Positions 48,431-59,400 of a DNA stretch of 64,000 nt are shown piece by piece. The DNA is from Athripsodes cinereus. Taxonomy: Eukaryota > Arthropoda > Insecta > Trichoptera > Leptoceridae. A model generated the notes under the pieces. It had not been told where the DNA came from. It worked only from the letters and a program-made list of their open reading frames with translations, and did no database searches. The translations under genes were made by a program, and so were the position numbers. Each line of letters opens with the position of its first letter. Position 1 is the stretch's first letter. The stretch is from positions 33,147,237 through 33,211,236 of the forward strand of contig OX388307.1 in NCBI GenBank assembly GCA_947579605.1. Reading direction: 5' to 3'.

Positions 48431-48716
48431 AAAAAATAAAGTTTTATTATTATTTACTATCAAAAGTAAAAAAAAGGTATTTGAGTTTTTCCAATACTAT
48501 AGAATGACTTATATAGGTTTCGACATGTAATATCTTTATGTTAAATTAAACTTTTGATTTCTTAAATATAATATTGGCATATATTTTTCTTTAGTACACA
48601 ACACAAATAATGTCAAATGTCAAAAGATGGCCCTCGCCCCTCGGTCCCTGTAACTTGGTTAAGTTTTGTGATAAGTGATAAGTCTTCAAGCAAATTTGTT
48701 AACAGTGATTAAATAG

Positions 48717-48824
48717 ATGGATGATATTTTATATTTCTGTCTTGTTATTTTGGTCATACTGCCAGTGATGTTGTTTTTCAATTTGTGGGCAGGGTTGGGA
48801 TGGGGATTGTTTAAAAACAACTGA
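48717..48824 (+). CDS. Candidate 35-residue single-span membrane microprotein
   Basis: The 36-codon frame starts MDDILYFCLVILVILPVM, continues with a tryptophan- and glycine-rich part (NLWAGLGWGL) and ends FKNN. It predicts one transmembrane helix with a central proline, an acidic N-terminus and a lysine/asparagine tail, the usual design of a small tail-type membrane protein. A GC-richer leader (48620-48660) precedes it and AATAAA follows at about 48951. No family name can be given from sequence alone. Apparent membrane bias can also arise by chance in T-rich DNA, but the GWG..W pattern and compact gene-like setting argue for a real gene. Confidence 0.4.
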   Translation: MDDILYFCLVILVILPVMLFFNLWAGLGWGLFKNN

Positions 48825-49009
48825 TTTATGGGATAGAAATGTTAAGACTGATGAAAAGTTCCAATTGCTTAATTGGCGATTTTCCCTATAGAAATTGTAT
48901 AAAATAACAAGTTTATTATTGATTGATATGTTCCTTTTTAATTAGACTTAAATAAAAATAAATATGAATATAGCAAACTGTTTATTTACCATTTTAAGCC
49001 CACTTCTAA

Positions 49010-49115
49010 CATTTTTTTTTATTTATTTATTGAAAACAAACACTAACAGGCATATCATATACAAAAAATAAAGCATAAAGAATACAAAGAAACAAAGTTT
49101 AATACAAATTATTCT
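49010..49115 (-). repeat. LINE 3' end fragment
   Basis: A TTTATTTATTGAAAACAAAC start with 'ACTAACAGGCATATCATATAC' reads as the poly(A)-proximal end of a LINE on the minus strand. Confidence 0.4.
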
Positions 49116-50084
49116 TCATACAATGTGTTAGGCTTTCTCGTTTCGGATCAAATAGATTTGTCAAGAGAACTAGCGTGGAAGCAATTACATATAATAAAAA
49201 GAGAACTGCGATAAAACCTGTGTCTTTCTTTGAAATTTGATAAACTTTTACGATGCCATGAATCAAGCTTTGATCTCACATATGATATTTTTACTGCGTT
49301 GCAAGTAAAATATCTGCAAGTTGATGTGTACATGAAATGAACTATTGGAGAGTAGTATATGAATGGAATGTCATGAAATAATTTATTATAAAATGACATG
49401 ACATATAAGACTATGTGTTTGAAAGTTATAAATATGCTAAAGTAGTCAAAAGATCCTGAAAAACAATTACTTTGTAAGGCAACTGAATATACCTTAATAT
49501 GGCCAGTGCCAATATTTTGTAAAATATAGCTTAAAATAATAACTGTAGTCAACTAGTCAAGTAGATATTGTTCCATTCTAGTACCTACCTATAATATTTT
49601 TTTCCAAAGAGGTTCCATTTTCAAATTAAGAAAATTAGAGAACAATATGAGTAGGCTTCCCACTGTTCTTTTATTTTTTTCTTCCTTTGAACATTAATGT
49701 GGTTGTTGCAAGTTATTCTATACATCAAAATAAATTTACAAAAAAGTTAACTTTTGTGGAATAAATAGGTAAATATCAATGTAATTTGAATGTTCATTAT
49801 GTTTGCATATTTATTATTCTATATGAATATGATTTTGACAATAATCTACTAAATTTTAAAGTAAAGTTGGCAAAAGAATCTGTGGTATATTTGAGATTTT
49901 TTTTCACTTAAATATTATTTTTTACAATAAATATGCTAGTTATTCGTTCAAGTGCATTTGGAATAAAACAAATATTTTCAAATTAGAGTAGAATAAAACA
50001 TAAGTGTAAGGTATGCCATCTGTCCTGAGAGGTCAACTAACATTAATACATCTAGATTTCATATACATACATACATACATACCA

Positions 50085-50330
50085 TCACGCCGCTTCCCTC
50101 GCGGGGTAGGCAGAAAGGATCGAGCGCCACTTCCTTCTATCCTTGCATACATCTTTCGCTTCCGTCACTGTCATACAATTCCTCATGCATGCTCTCCTGT
50201 TCAATGTGCTCAACACGTGACCGTCCTGTAGGATTTGATTTAAATGATCTTGCCATTTAATCCTCGGACGTCCGCGTCTCCGAGCACCATTCCTCTCAGC
50301 CAAATCTAACTTATTTACATTCATCTTTGT
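50085..50330 (-). pseudogene. RTE-family LINE 3' fragment
   Basis: The minus-strand frame reads NVNKLDLAERNGARRRGRP, then KWQDHLNQILQDGHVLS and ends SILSAYPAREAA. It is diverged from the 50866-52460 copy, so it is a separate subfamily. Its 5' end runs into a perfect hairpin (50302-50369). Confidence 0.82.
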
Positions 50331-50369
50331 TGGTGTAATAACAAAGATGAATGTAAATAAGTTAGATTT
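50302..50369. repeat. Perfect 29-bp inverted repeat (hairpin)
   Basis: 50302-50330 and 50341-50369 are exact reverse complements separated by the 10-base loop TGGTGTAATA. The left arm is RTE coding sequence. The right arm is the same stretch inverted, beginning at the 5' truncation point. Confidence 0.9.
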
Positions 50370-50865
50370 CATAACCGATCAGATATCTCAATTGGAGAAC
50401 CATGTTTACACAATGTAACATTGTGCAAAATGTAATTGGAAGAAGTGAGAAAGGCGTCCCAACGCTTACGAATTGGCTCTAGGCTAGCTTAAGTGATGTG
50501 AGGTCCACCAAGCGTCATCTGCACCCAAATCCGGTTAAACAATAAAAAAAATTGGTAAATATTCTAAACAACTAGATTTTTTTAGATGAATCATTTCCCC
50601 TACATTTTGTGTACGTATTGTAAAATTTGTTTCTTTGTCAACTAAAGTTCCTTTCTTTAAAATTAATGTAAAGATGTATTATCCTGCTCAACTTAATTTT
50701 AAAGCTGTTGCCTCCTTGACTAATATTGGGACATTAGTTTTTTCATCCCTTAGTTCATGGTTTATAAACAGCTTATGGTATAAGAGTAATTAGTATTTAC
50801 ACTTAAAAAAATATTTTGAACAATTTAAACAAAAAAATATTTTCACTTGTTTTAAATAATAAAAT

Positions 50866-52460
50866 TTGATATTCATGAATGAGATTTTGAATGCATTAAA
50901 AAAAGCGAAGTGCGGTAAAGCTGTAGGGTATGATTGTGTTGCCGTTGAGCTCATCAAGTCTGGTGGACCGGGGGCTCTCGCGTGGTGTTTGGAGCTTTTC
51001 AACGATTGTTGGAGAGAAGGTGTTACACCAGAGGATTGGAAGAGGGCTATCATCTGCCCCCTGTACAAAGGGAAAGGCTCTAGGCTTGAATGCGGGAGTT
51101 ATCGGGCTATTAGCTTGCTGAGCTCAATAGGAAAACTGTATGGTAGAATTTTGATTGAGAGAGTACGAAAGATAACTGAGTGTAAGATATGGGATGCGCA
51201 AGGAGCTTTTTTGAATGGCAGAGGGTGCACCGATCAGATCTTCTCCCTGCGAATGGTTATAGAGAAGTTTCTGGGTAAACACCAGAGGCTTTTTTGTGCG
51301 TTCGTGGATCTGGAGAAAGCATATGATCGAGTGGACCGGGAAAGGTTGTGGCGCGTGTTGTCGGAGTATGGGGTGAGCAGCCGGTTGATCCGCGCAATAT
51401 CTTCACTTTACGTGGGAAGCTCCGATTGCGTGAGGGTAAATAACACTCTCTCGGAGTGGTTTGTCCTCACCAAAGGAGTGAAGCAAGGTTGTGTCATGTC
51501 TCCGTGGTTGTTCAACCTATTCTTCGACTACTGTATGCGACCTGTGAAAGAGATGGATGTTGGTGTCGAGCTAAATGGGTTTCGGGTGAATGCATTGATG
51601 TACGCAGATGATTTGGTGTTAATGGCTGAGAGTGAAAGGGACTAACAAGAGATTGTTACGTGTGTGTATGATAGTTGCAATTTGAATGGTTTGAAAATGA
51701 ACGTTATGAAGACGAAAGTTCTTGTTTTTGAAAGAGAGAATGAAAAAACGATTTGCGAGATTAAAGTTGGTGACGAATGTTTGGAGCAAGTAAGTGAGTA
51801 TGTATATTTGGGAAGTATGTTTACGAGGGATGGAAGAAGCGATAGGGACATTGAAAGAAGGAAAGTGGCCGGTGCTAGAGTAAACGGTGCACTTCGACCC
51901 ATTGTCAGCAATGACAATGTGTCGAACATGGCTAAAATGCTGGTGCACAATACCATTCTGGTACCGTCACTTACGTATGCAAGCGAGACATGGACGTGGT
52001 TGAAGAAGGACGAAAGTGGAATAAATGCAGTAGAGATGCGATCGTTGAGAAGAATGGTTGGTAAAACGCTGCGTGATAGAGTGAAGAATGAGGATATTAG
52101 AAGAATGAGCAGATGCAAGAAGACTGTTGTGGACAGAATGCGTGTAAATAAATTGAGATGGTTTGGTCATGTGGAACGAATGAAAGAGGAAAGAATGACA
52201 AAGAGGATATACTTATCTGAAAGAAAGGGTGTGAGGAAACGCGGGCGTCCGAGAACCACGTGGCTTGATCACGTGGATCAAATTCTCAAGGACGGCCGCG
52301 TGTTGAGTAAGAGGAACCGACGTGCGTGTATGAGGAACTGTATGAATGTGGAGGATGCGAAGGAAGTGTGTAAAGATAGATCTGTTTGGCGTTCCGTTCT
52401 CTCTGCCTACCCCACTTGGGACACGGCGTGAGGGTATAGTATAGTATAGTATAGTAATAA
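50866..52460 (+). pseudogene. RTE-like LINE, 5'-truncated, one in-frame stop
   Basis: One continuous frame from 50866 to 52431 is broken only by TAA at 51643-51645. Reverse-transcriptase blocks are well kept: GYDCVAVELIKSGG, AFVDLEKAYDRVDRERL (motif A), KGVKQGCVMSPWLFNLFFD (motif B) and MYADDLVLM (motif C). The C-terminal part has [29 protein letters not shown] and [12 protein letters not shown]. The endonuclease domain is missing. A TATAG repeat follows (52434-52456). The copy looks young apart from its truncation and the single stop. Confidence 0.9.
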
Positions 52461-52799
52461 TTAAGAAATCCTACACCTACCATTCGAATTGATTGAATAA
52501 TCCTTTTCCTTCTAATTACTTAAAAATTTGCTCTATTGATACTGCTGTAATATTATTTGTCTATAATACTTTTACCTTTCCACCTGATCTCTTTTCCCTT
52601 TGTTATAATCTTTTGTAGGAATGCTGGGCAACAAAAAAAAATTAGGACTATAATGTACAGAACCTGAATAGAAAACTGAGAATTCTCACTTCTGCGTTTT
52701 CTTTAAAAGTTGCTTAGAGGATGCAATACAGTGTATCTAATGTGGTGGAGGATCATTTTGGAGTGTACAAGTAGGTACAGTTTAACATCAAAATTTATT

Positions 52800-53000
52800 A
52801 GCACTTATTTACAAGCATCTATCACAAGTAAAAGATTGGTGTACTCGACCATCCTAGTGCCAACGATGATGTGTGCAAGCGAGATTTGAAGAACGATGAA
52901 AGTGGTATGAATGCAATAGAAATGAGATGATTGAGAAGAACGAATGTTAAAAGTAGAAATAAAAAGAATGAGATAAGAGTGCATAATAGTTGTTATTATC
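52800..53000 (+). repeat. Degenerate second copy of RTE C-terminal region
   Basis: Segments 'ACTCGACCATCCTAGTGCC', 'GATGAAAGTGG', 'ATGAATGCAATAGA' and 'TTGAGAAGAACGAATG' align in order with 51955-52060 of the neighbouring RTE copy, with deletions. Confidence 0.65.
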
Positions 53001-53039
53001 CTAAGTTTCACCACAGAAATATATTTTTGAATGCATCTT

Positions 53040-53700
53040 GGTCATAATTTGTTGAGTTTATTTATTTATTTCATTTTGTTTTATTTATTTGATTCTATTT
53101 ATATTGTAATATTTGTTTTTAAATACATTTTAATATTAATTTATTAATTTTCATTGGTTTTTGATCTTATTTTATTCACATAATCTTATTTTATTCTTAT
53201 TTTGTTCGTTCAATTGACTTTATTCGTCTTGTTTGTTTGTTAAAAATACATTTTATCATGACAATTTATTTTAATTTTTGATCTAACTATATTATTCTTG
53301 TTTTGTCTATCTATGTATAATCTACTCATCTTATTTTATTTCTTTTGATTACATGCTATCATGGTTTATTACTTTACTTAATTTTAATCTTACTTTATTT
53401 GTTTGTTATATTTTATTCATTCATTTGAATCTTTCGTCATGCATTGTTTAAATACATATCATTTTTGTTTGATTTTTAATCTTATTCATTTGTTGCTATT
53501 CTATATATTCATTGGAATCCATTAATTTCATTTTATTTGTTTTAATACATTTTTATATTTATAACTTTATTTTGTTACATACGTTGATTTTTAGACTTGT
53601 TTTGTTCACTTAGTCTTAATTTATTCGTTCACCTGAATCTTCTCATCTTATTTATTAATTTAAATGCATTTTATGGTGTTTTTGTTTTTAACTTTGATGA
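53040..53700. repeat. Decayed tandem array, unit about 95-123 bp
   Basis: AAATACATTTTA-like anchors recur at about 53121, 53244, 53348, 53450, 53545 and 53664. TTTTGATCTTA/TTTTAATCTTA anchors recur between them at matching spacing. Units are heavily diverged and T-rich. No coding potential is seen. Confidence 0.6.
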
Positions 53701-53828
53701 TTTTTTAAAACCCTTCAGGTAAATTTAGGATCTTCAGTGGTCCATCTTTTGATTTTGTAATTTGTTATCATGTACTATAATTGACTGTCTGATTCTGTGT
53801 ACATTGTAAAAATAGATATAATTTGAGT

Positions 53829-53990
53829 TCGTCGGTTGCCTGGAGGTAGAGTCTCGGCCTCATGATCAAGGGGTCCGTGGTTCGATCCCAGGTGCCGGCA
53901 AACTCCCCTTTCACGACACAAGCTTTTAGCTTAGTGTGAAAGGTGTATAAAGTTGTATTTGGGTTTATAGTAAAACCCAGATATATCTTT
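53829..53990 (+). repeat. tRNA-derived SINE, copy 2
   Basis: Its tRNA-like head has GGTAGAGTCTCGGCCTCATG and the B box GGTTCGATCCC, and is closed by GCCGGC. The body CCCCTTTCACGACACAAGC matches the minus-strand copy at 37548-37668. A CAT triplet sits where the anticodon would be. Confidence 0.72.
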
Positions 53991-53999
53991 TTAAAAATA

Positions 54000-54304
54000 A
54001 ATTAAATTTTGTTTTCTGCCATCCCATCCATATGGTCTCTCCAGAATCTTCTCCTTTTCCTACTCCATCTTACGATGTCTTCCATGTTGTGCATGTTCCT
54101 TATCTCAGTATTTATTATTCTGTCTCTGAGAGTTTTGCCCGCAATAGCACGTAATGTTTTCATCTCTGATGTTCTTGGTAGGTTTTAAGTTTGTACCGTG
54201 TCTGCTCTTATTTCGACACCATATGCCATTATTGGTCTAAAACAGGTTTTATATATTCGGAATTTACTATCAATTATCATGTGTTTATTACTCCATATGG
54301 TACT
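54000..54304 (-). pseudogene. LINE ORF2 fragment, downstream part (split by LTR element)
   Basis: The minus-strand frame reads WSNKHMIIDSKFRIYKTCF, then RPIMAYGVEIRADT, followed by decayed RT C-terminal sequence (EMKTLRAIAGKTLRDRI, ending near 54010). It is the continuation of the piece at 60021-60320; the gypsy element lies between them. Confidence 0.8.
54300..54304. repeat. Target-site duplication of the LTR element, left copy
   Basis: GTACT directly precedes the TG of the left LTR. The identical GTACT follows the right LTR at 60021-60025. Confidence 0.92.
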
Positions 54305-54759
54305 TGTTATATGTTCTGTTAGATGGTGTGTGGATTTGGGGCCACACACTACTCCAATCTTCAGATCCCTTGAAAGTTTTGGTTCTGCTACCAAGGGGAT
54401 GTGGGTTTAGTATTAAAACTCGAACCTCGTTTAAACACTATATTCACAAAGGTAAGTTCTAGCACAACTTAACAGATACACTTTACAATAGGTATTAACG
54501 AACCGAGAGAGGGAACTTGAATTCCTCCTCAAAGCAACACCTCGTCTATATATAAACTTTTAACCTCCTCTCTCTTATCACAAAAACCAAAATATACAAC
54601 AACACCACTTCTAGAAAAATCCTACAACCTACACATATATATATAAGAGACATCTGTCCTATATAACATAAAGTAGTGAGTAATTAATACCACCAATGTT
54701 ACTACCATTAAATCATAATTTAGTTTAATATAATTTCCCACAGATGTCTATATCTTACA
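54305..54759 (-). repeat. LTR (3' LTR of the gypsy element)
   Basis: 455 bp, no differences seen from 59566-60020. Confidence 0.93.
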
Positions 54760-54770
54760 CTCCCCCACTT
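54760..54770 (-). other. Polypurine tract
   Basis: On the minus strand AAGTGGGGGAG immediately precedes the 3' LTR, the expected plus-strand primer position. Confidence 0.75.
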
Positions 54771-54916
54771 AAATCTCATCTATAAACTTAAATATTTCAT
54801 TTTCACTTATACAATGCAAAATCTTAAATAATTCATTTTTCTCTATATACTTAACAAAAATATACTATACATATATGACCTTATATCTCTATATACTATA
54901 CATATATGACCTTATC

Positions 54917-57900
54917 TCACTGAGAGTAACGCTGTGGTTTTTGACGCGGTCGAGGTCTTAGGTTTCTACCTGTAGATGGCTGTGGTTCTGGTGTCTGCTC
55001 CGAACATGGATTCTGAAACGAAGACAAAGGCGTATCAGGAAAATTGTCAAACAACAACCCTGACCAGCCTTCGTCTAAGTCTTGTTCAGACGAAAGCTTT
55101 TCAGGCAATTTCTGTATCAAATCTTTCTTCCACTTAACATTTAAATTTGTGATTTGATCTCTATGTCTTTTCCAACACAAACCAGAATTTGAAATTTTTA
55201 CAAGATACACATTTTTACTAAGTACCTTTGCTATTCTACCCTTAATCCAAGAGTTTTTATCTGATCTTAAATCTATTGTTAAAACTGGGTCACCCACTTT
55301 AAAAAATTTAGACTTGTATTTCCTACTTCTAAAATATTTCTTTTGAGTATCTTTACTTTTATCGATGTTTCTTCTAACATGATCTGGGACATCTCTATCC
55401 GTTTCAAAATTATCTGGAAGCATTAAATCAAACAACGTTCTAATTTTCCTACCTAACAAAAGTACAGCGGGTTCAACACCCGTCGAACTATGTGGCGTAT
55501 TTCTAAAGTCTATTAAGAAATCCATCAACCTATCCTTCCAATTTGTAGGTAACCTATTATTGTGTAACATTTTCTTCAAAAAACCTTTGCAAACTTTTAC
55601 GGCATTCTCTGCCTGCCCGTTTGATGCTTGATGACCTATCGGAGATGTTATGTGTTCGATTCCATTCCTTCTACAAAATTCTTCAAATTCTTTTGAACAA
55701 AAATTTGTTGCATTATCGCTTACTATTGTTTCGCAATAGCCCAAGTAACTGAAAATTTCCTTTAGTACCTGTATTGTATTAAATGAGTTTGGTACATCTA
55801 CTTTCCTACAATCAATCCATTTGGAGGTTGAATCAACCACAACTAAAAAATTTGTATTTGCTATTGGACCGAAATAATCGATATGTATTCTGCTCCAAAT
55901 CTTACCTGTTTCTCTCCAAGGTGTCAATTCTGCTCTTTGTGGGTTATTTTGTAAAGTTCTGCATGCCATGCATTCACTTATCATACTTTCTATGTCTCTA
56001 GACAAACCTGGCCAGTATATATAATTCCTAGCTAAACTTTTTGTCTTTACAATGCCTTGATGTGATCTGTGGAAAAGTTTCAATATCTCACTTCGTAAAG
56101 TAGAGGGTATCACAATTTTAAAATCATAACACAGACACTCGTCATAAACAAATAAATCTGTTCGCACTTGATAATATTTTCTTTCTTCATTATTCAATTT
56201 ATCTTTCCTGGGCCATGATTTTTGCACATATTCAATTATTTTACATAATGTTGAATCTTCTCTTGTCGCCTTGCGAACCTCTTCTATATCGATTGGATTT
56301 TGCGAATGATATTCCAATTCTACATTGTTAATTACCTCTATGTAAAATAAACTGTTGAATTCTTGGTCTTCCACCAACTCACCTGACGCTGGCGACCTTG
56401 ACAAATAGTCTGAGCAGTTATTCTCAGATTTCACATATTCAATATCGTAATCAAAAGCTGACAATATGACTCCGTATCTAATTAACCTATTAGCTGCTAA
56501 TTGTGGAATATTTTTATTTGGATTTAATATTCTCACCAATGCCTGATTGTCTACACATAATGTGAACTTCCTTCCGTACAAAAAATGAAACCATTTCTTT
56601 AATGCGAATATTACTGCCAATGCTTCAATATCCATGATTGAATATTTTTGCTCACAAGTCGTTAATTTCCTTGAAATGTATTCTATTGGTCTTGATGCAC
56701 CGTTCTGATACACATGCATTAGAGTCGCTCCTATCCCTTTTGTTGAGGCATCAGTAACCACTTTTAATGGGATGTTTTCGTTATAATGTGTTAAGACCAT
56801 GTCCGAACACAAATAAGATTTAACTGCATTCACTGCGTTTGTACACTCATCTGACCATACCCATTTCTCTTTTTTCTTCAATAACCTATATAAAGGGTTT
56901 AATAATTCGCTTATACCTGGTATGAAATTCCTATAATAGTTCACCATCCCTAAAAAACTTCTTAGTTCTGTAACATTTTGAGGGTTTCTCACTTCATGGA
57001 TTGCTTTCACTTTGTTTCTTACCGGTGATATGCCTCTTTTCGATATAATATAACCCAAATATTCAATTTCTTCCCTAAAGAAATAGCACTTATCAGTATT
57101 CACGGTCAACCCGCACTCTTGTAGCCTTTTAAATAATTCACATAAATTTTCATATAGTTCCTGTTTGGTTTCTCCTGCTACTATAATGTCATCGATGTAC
57201 GCACTTGTTTTTGGTAACCCTTGTACTATGGAGTCTATTACCTGCATAAACAAAGACGGGCTAACTTTTAAACCGAAAATTAGTCTTTTATATCTGAATA
57301 ACCCTTTGTGCGTTGATATTGTTGTCACTTCACGACATTTTTCTTTAATCACAATTTGGCTATATGCCGACTTAAGGTCTATTTTTGCAAAATATTTTCC
57401 TTTTGCGACTTTTTGTATTACACTCTCTATTCGTGGTAAGGGATATTTTTCATCACGCACATATTTATTTATTGAACATTTGTAATCAGCACACAATCTC
57501 ACTGAACCATCAGATTTTGGTATAATCACTAATGGACTTGCATATTTTGAAACCTCGACTCGTTCGATTATCTCATTTTCCAACATTTTATCTAATTCTT
57601 GCTCGACTTTCGCTTGTAATGCATATGGCACGGGTCGTGGATTGAAGAATTTTGGTACATGATCCTCCTTTAATGAAAATTCCACTTCATAACCGGTGAA
57701 CTTTCCTAATTTCTCACTAAAAACGTTTTTATATTCTCTTTTTAGTTTGTCAACTAACTTTGACGTATCGTCCATATTGCCGCTCCGTAAATTTATGTTC
57801 TCTGTTTTACCGACTTTGCCGGATACTTCACTTATGTTTACATGCGAATTTTCCAAACCTGTTAATTGTATATCAAATTCCTTCATGAAATTCCTTCCAA

Positions 57901-59065
57901 AAAGTATTTCTTTTCCGAATTGCACAATAATAAATTGAACACTTCTTTTTAACGAATTAAAGCACACTGGTAATTCCAAAGTACCTAACACATTTAATAT
58001 TTGATCACTATAGCCACGGACATCACTATTAAATTCACTAAGTTTATGCTTGTTAAAATATTTCATATAACATTGTTCTGGAATAACAGATATAAAAGCT
58101 CCCGAATCTATCATTCCTGTGTGAAACTTATCTCCTAATTTCACTGATATCTTGCATGGATTATCCTCGGATATTTCATTAATTTTTCTTCTTGTGATAC
58201 TGTTCAGTTTCTTCTTGAATTTTGTTTTACAGTTTCTCGCCCAATGTCCTGGTTTTGAACATCTAAAACACACTAACTTGTTCCTATCGTTATCCTGTTT
58301 AAAATTTCTATCTCGGCTTGAGTTTCTATCTCTGCTTGAGCTTCTACTGTGATTTGAGGAATGTGAATTTCTTCTCGTATTGGTATAATGCGATTTCTTG
58401 TAATTTTGTGAAAAATTTTTCCTCTGGAAATCTTGTGCTTCCTTATCACTTGATCTTCTTGAAAACTTGTAACATTTTTCCGTTGAATTTTCCCTATGAC
58501 ACTCAGCAACAATACTACTTCTTGATTTCAAACTATTTTCAAAAATTATTGCAGTTTTTATTGTCGTTTGAAAATCACTTTTTTCACATTCTAGAAACAA
58601 TTTCTGCCGTATCCTAGAATCTTGTATGCCTACCACAAACATATCTTTTAAATTTTCCAATAAGCGACCTTCAAATTTACAATTACCCGCCAATTTTTGC
58701 AATCTCGCTCCGAATTCTTTGAAACTTTCATGAGCTAATTGTCTACTAGTAAAAAAATTATATCTATTTTCTAGAACATTCTCAACATTTGAACAATAAT
58801 TCGACAATAAATCTACCAAGTTTTCCGTCTTTAAATTCTCTACACTTTCTGGTTTCGCTAGATTTACCAACAAATCAAATGTGTCCTCATGGAGATATGA
58901 TAAGAACAGGGCTCGCCTCTTTGGTTCATTAAGAACAGTATCATCATTTAGCACCAGACCTTGTCTAAATCTAATTATAAAATTCTCCCAAGAATCTGTT
59001 CCGTGATTAAACCTCAACGAAACGTCCCTATAAACCTGACTTCTTACTACAACTTTCTCTGTCAT
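54917..59065 (-). CDS. Gag-Pol polyprotein of the gypsy element
   Basis: One uninterrupted frame of 1382 residues. Gag occupies about residues 1-290 with a CCHC knuckle CFRCSKPGHWARNC (266-279). The protease site DSGAFISVIP is at 320-329. The reverse transcriptase spans about 455-690 with YIDDIIVAG at 623-631. RNase H (TDASTKGIGA at 771-780, then DIEALAV) follows. The integrase has a zinc-binding HHCC part (about 999-1035) and a catalytic triad at D1063, D1117 and E1153. Gag and Pol are in one frame with no shift or stop between them, which is less common than the usual two-frame layout. No env follows. The C-terminal about 90 residues are proline/glutamine-rich. The start is the first ATG of the frame. 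Confidence 0.95.
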   Translation of the reverse strand: MTEKVVVRSQVYRDVSLRFNHGTDSWENFIIRFRQGLVLNDDTVLNEPKRRALFLSYLHEDTFDLLVNLAKPESVENLKTENLVDLLSNYCSNVENVLENRYNFFTSRQLAHESFKEFGARLQKLAGNCKFEGRLLENLKDMFVVGIQDSRIRQKLFLECEKSDFQTTIKTAIIFENSLKSRSSIVAECHRENSTEKCYKFSRRSSDKEAQDFQRKNFSQNYKKSHYTNTRRNSHSSNHSRSSSRDRNSSRDRNFKQDNDRNKLVCFRCSKPGHWARNCKTKFKKKLNSITRRKINEISEDNPCKISVKLGDKFHTGMIDSGAFISVIPEQCYMKYFNKHKLSEFNSDVRGYSDQILNVLGTLELPVCFNSLKRSVQFIIVQFGKEILFGRNFMKEFDIQLTGLENSHVNISEVSGKVGKTENINLRSGNMDDTSKLVDKLKREYKNVFSEKLGKFTGYEVEFSLKEDHVPKFFNPRPVPYALQAKVEQELDKMLENEIIERVEVSKYASPLVIIPKSDGSVRLCADYKCSINKYVRDEKYPLPRIESVIQKVAKGKYFAKIDLKSAYSQIVIKEKCREVTTISTHKGLFRYKRLIFGLKVSPSLFMQVIDSIVQGLPKTSAYIDDIIVAGETKQELYENLCELFKRLQECGLTVNTDKCYFFREEIEYLGYIISKRGISPVRNKVKAIHEVRNPQNVTELRSFLGMVNYYRNFIPGISELLNPLYRLLKKKEKWVWSDECTNAVNAVKSYLCSDMVLTHYNENIPLKVVTDASTKGIGATLMHVYQNGASRPIEYISRKLTTCEQKYSIMDIEALAVIFALKKWFHFLYGRKFTLCVDNQALVRILNPNKNIPQLAANRLIRYGVILSAFDYDIEYVKSENNCSDYLSRSPASGELVEDQEFNSLFYIEVINNVELEYHSQNPIDIEEVRKATREDSTLCKIIEYVQKSWPRKDKLNNEERKYYQVRTDLFVYDECLCYDFKIVIPSTLRSEILKLFHRSHQGIVKTKSLARNYIYWPGLSRDIESMISECMACRTLQNNPQRAELTPWRETGKIWSRIHIDYFGPIANTNFLVVVDSTSKWIDCRKVDVPNSFNTIQVLKEIFSYLGYCETIVSDNATNFCSKEFEEFCRRNGIEHITSPIGHQASNGQAENAVKVCKGFLKKMLHNNRLPTNWKDRLMDFLIDFRNTPHSSTGVEPAVLLLGRKIRTLFDLMLPDNFETDRDVPDHVRRNIDKSKDTQKKYFRSRKYKSKFFKVGDPVLTIDLRSDKNSWIKGRIAKVLSKNVYLVKISNSGLCWKRHRDQITNLNVKWKKDLIQKLPEKLSSEQDLDEGWSGLLFDNFPDTPLSSFQNPCSEQTPEPQPSTGRNLRPRPRQKPQRYSQ

Positions 59066-59164
59066 TTTTCCACAAGAAAAAAAAATTTTTAACTACTAGC
59101 AAAAAAAAATTTAAAAAAAACAACAATACAATATACAATTTATGAACAAACTACTTAACTTCTG

Positions 59165-59400
59165 TGACTCTCTGCGGCCTCCTTTGTCTGCTCTGCCCTT
59201 GGCTGAACTCTCCACCTCTCTTGAGCCGTCCTCCACCTGGGATTGCTCCTGGGATGTTCCTCCACCTGTGATGCTCCTTTCTTGAGCCGTCCTCAACCTG
59301 GGACTGCTCCTGGGATGATCCTCCACCTGTGATGCTCCTTTCTTGAGCCGTCCTCAACCTGGGACTGCTCCTGGGCCTCTTCTTCACCTCCTTGAAGATG
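59165..59400 (-). repeat. Leader minisatellite of the gypsy element
   Basis: Between the primer-binding site and gag, about 60-bp units containing GTCCTCAACCTGGGACTGCT and CACCTGTGATGCTCCTTTCT recur about three to four times. The repeat is open on the minus strand and gives short SITGGG/RLRTAQE-type frames. Function unknown. Confidence 0.75.

Noticed and set aside
51642..52118. 158-codon minus-strand frame
   Set aside because: It is the antisense of the RTE ORF.
59111..59387. Two overlapping arginine/serine-rich frames upstream of gag
   Set aside because: They are the minisatellite of the gypsy leader read in two frames. Repetition alone explains the openness.
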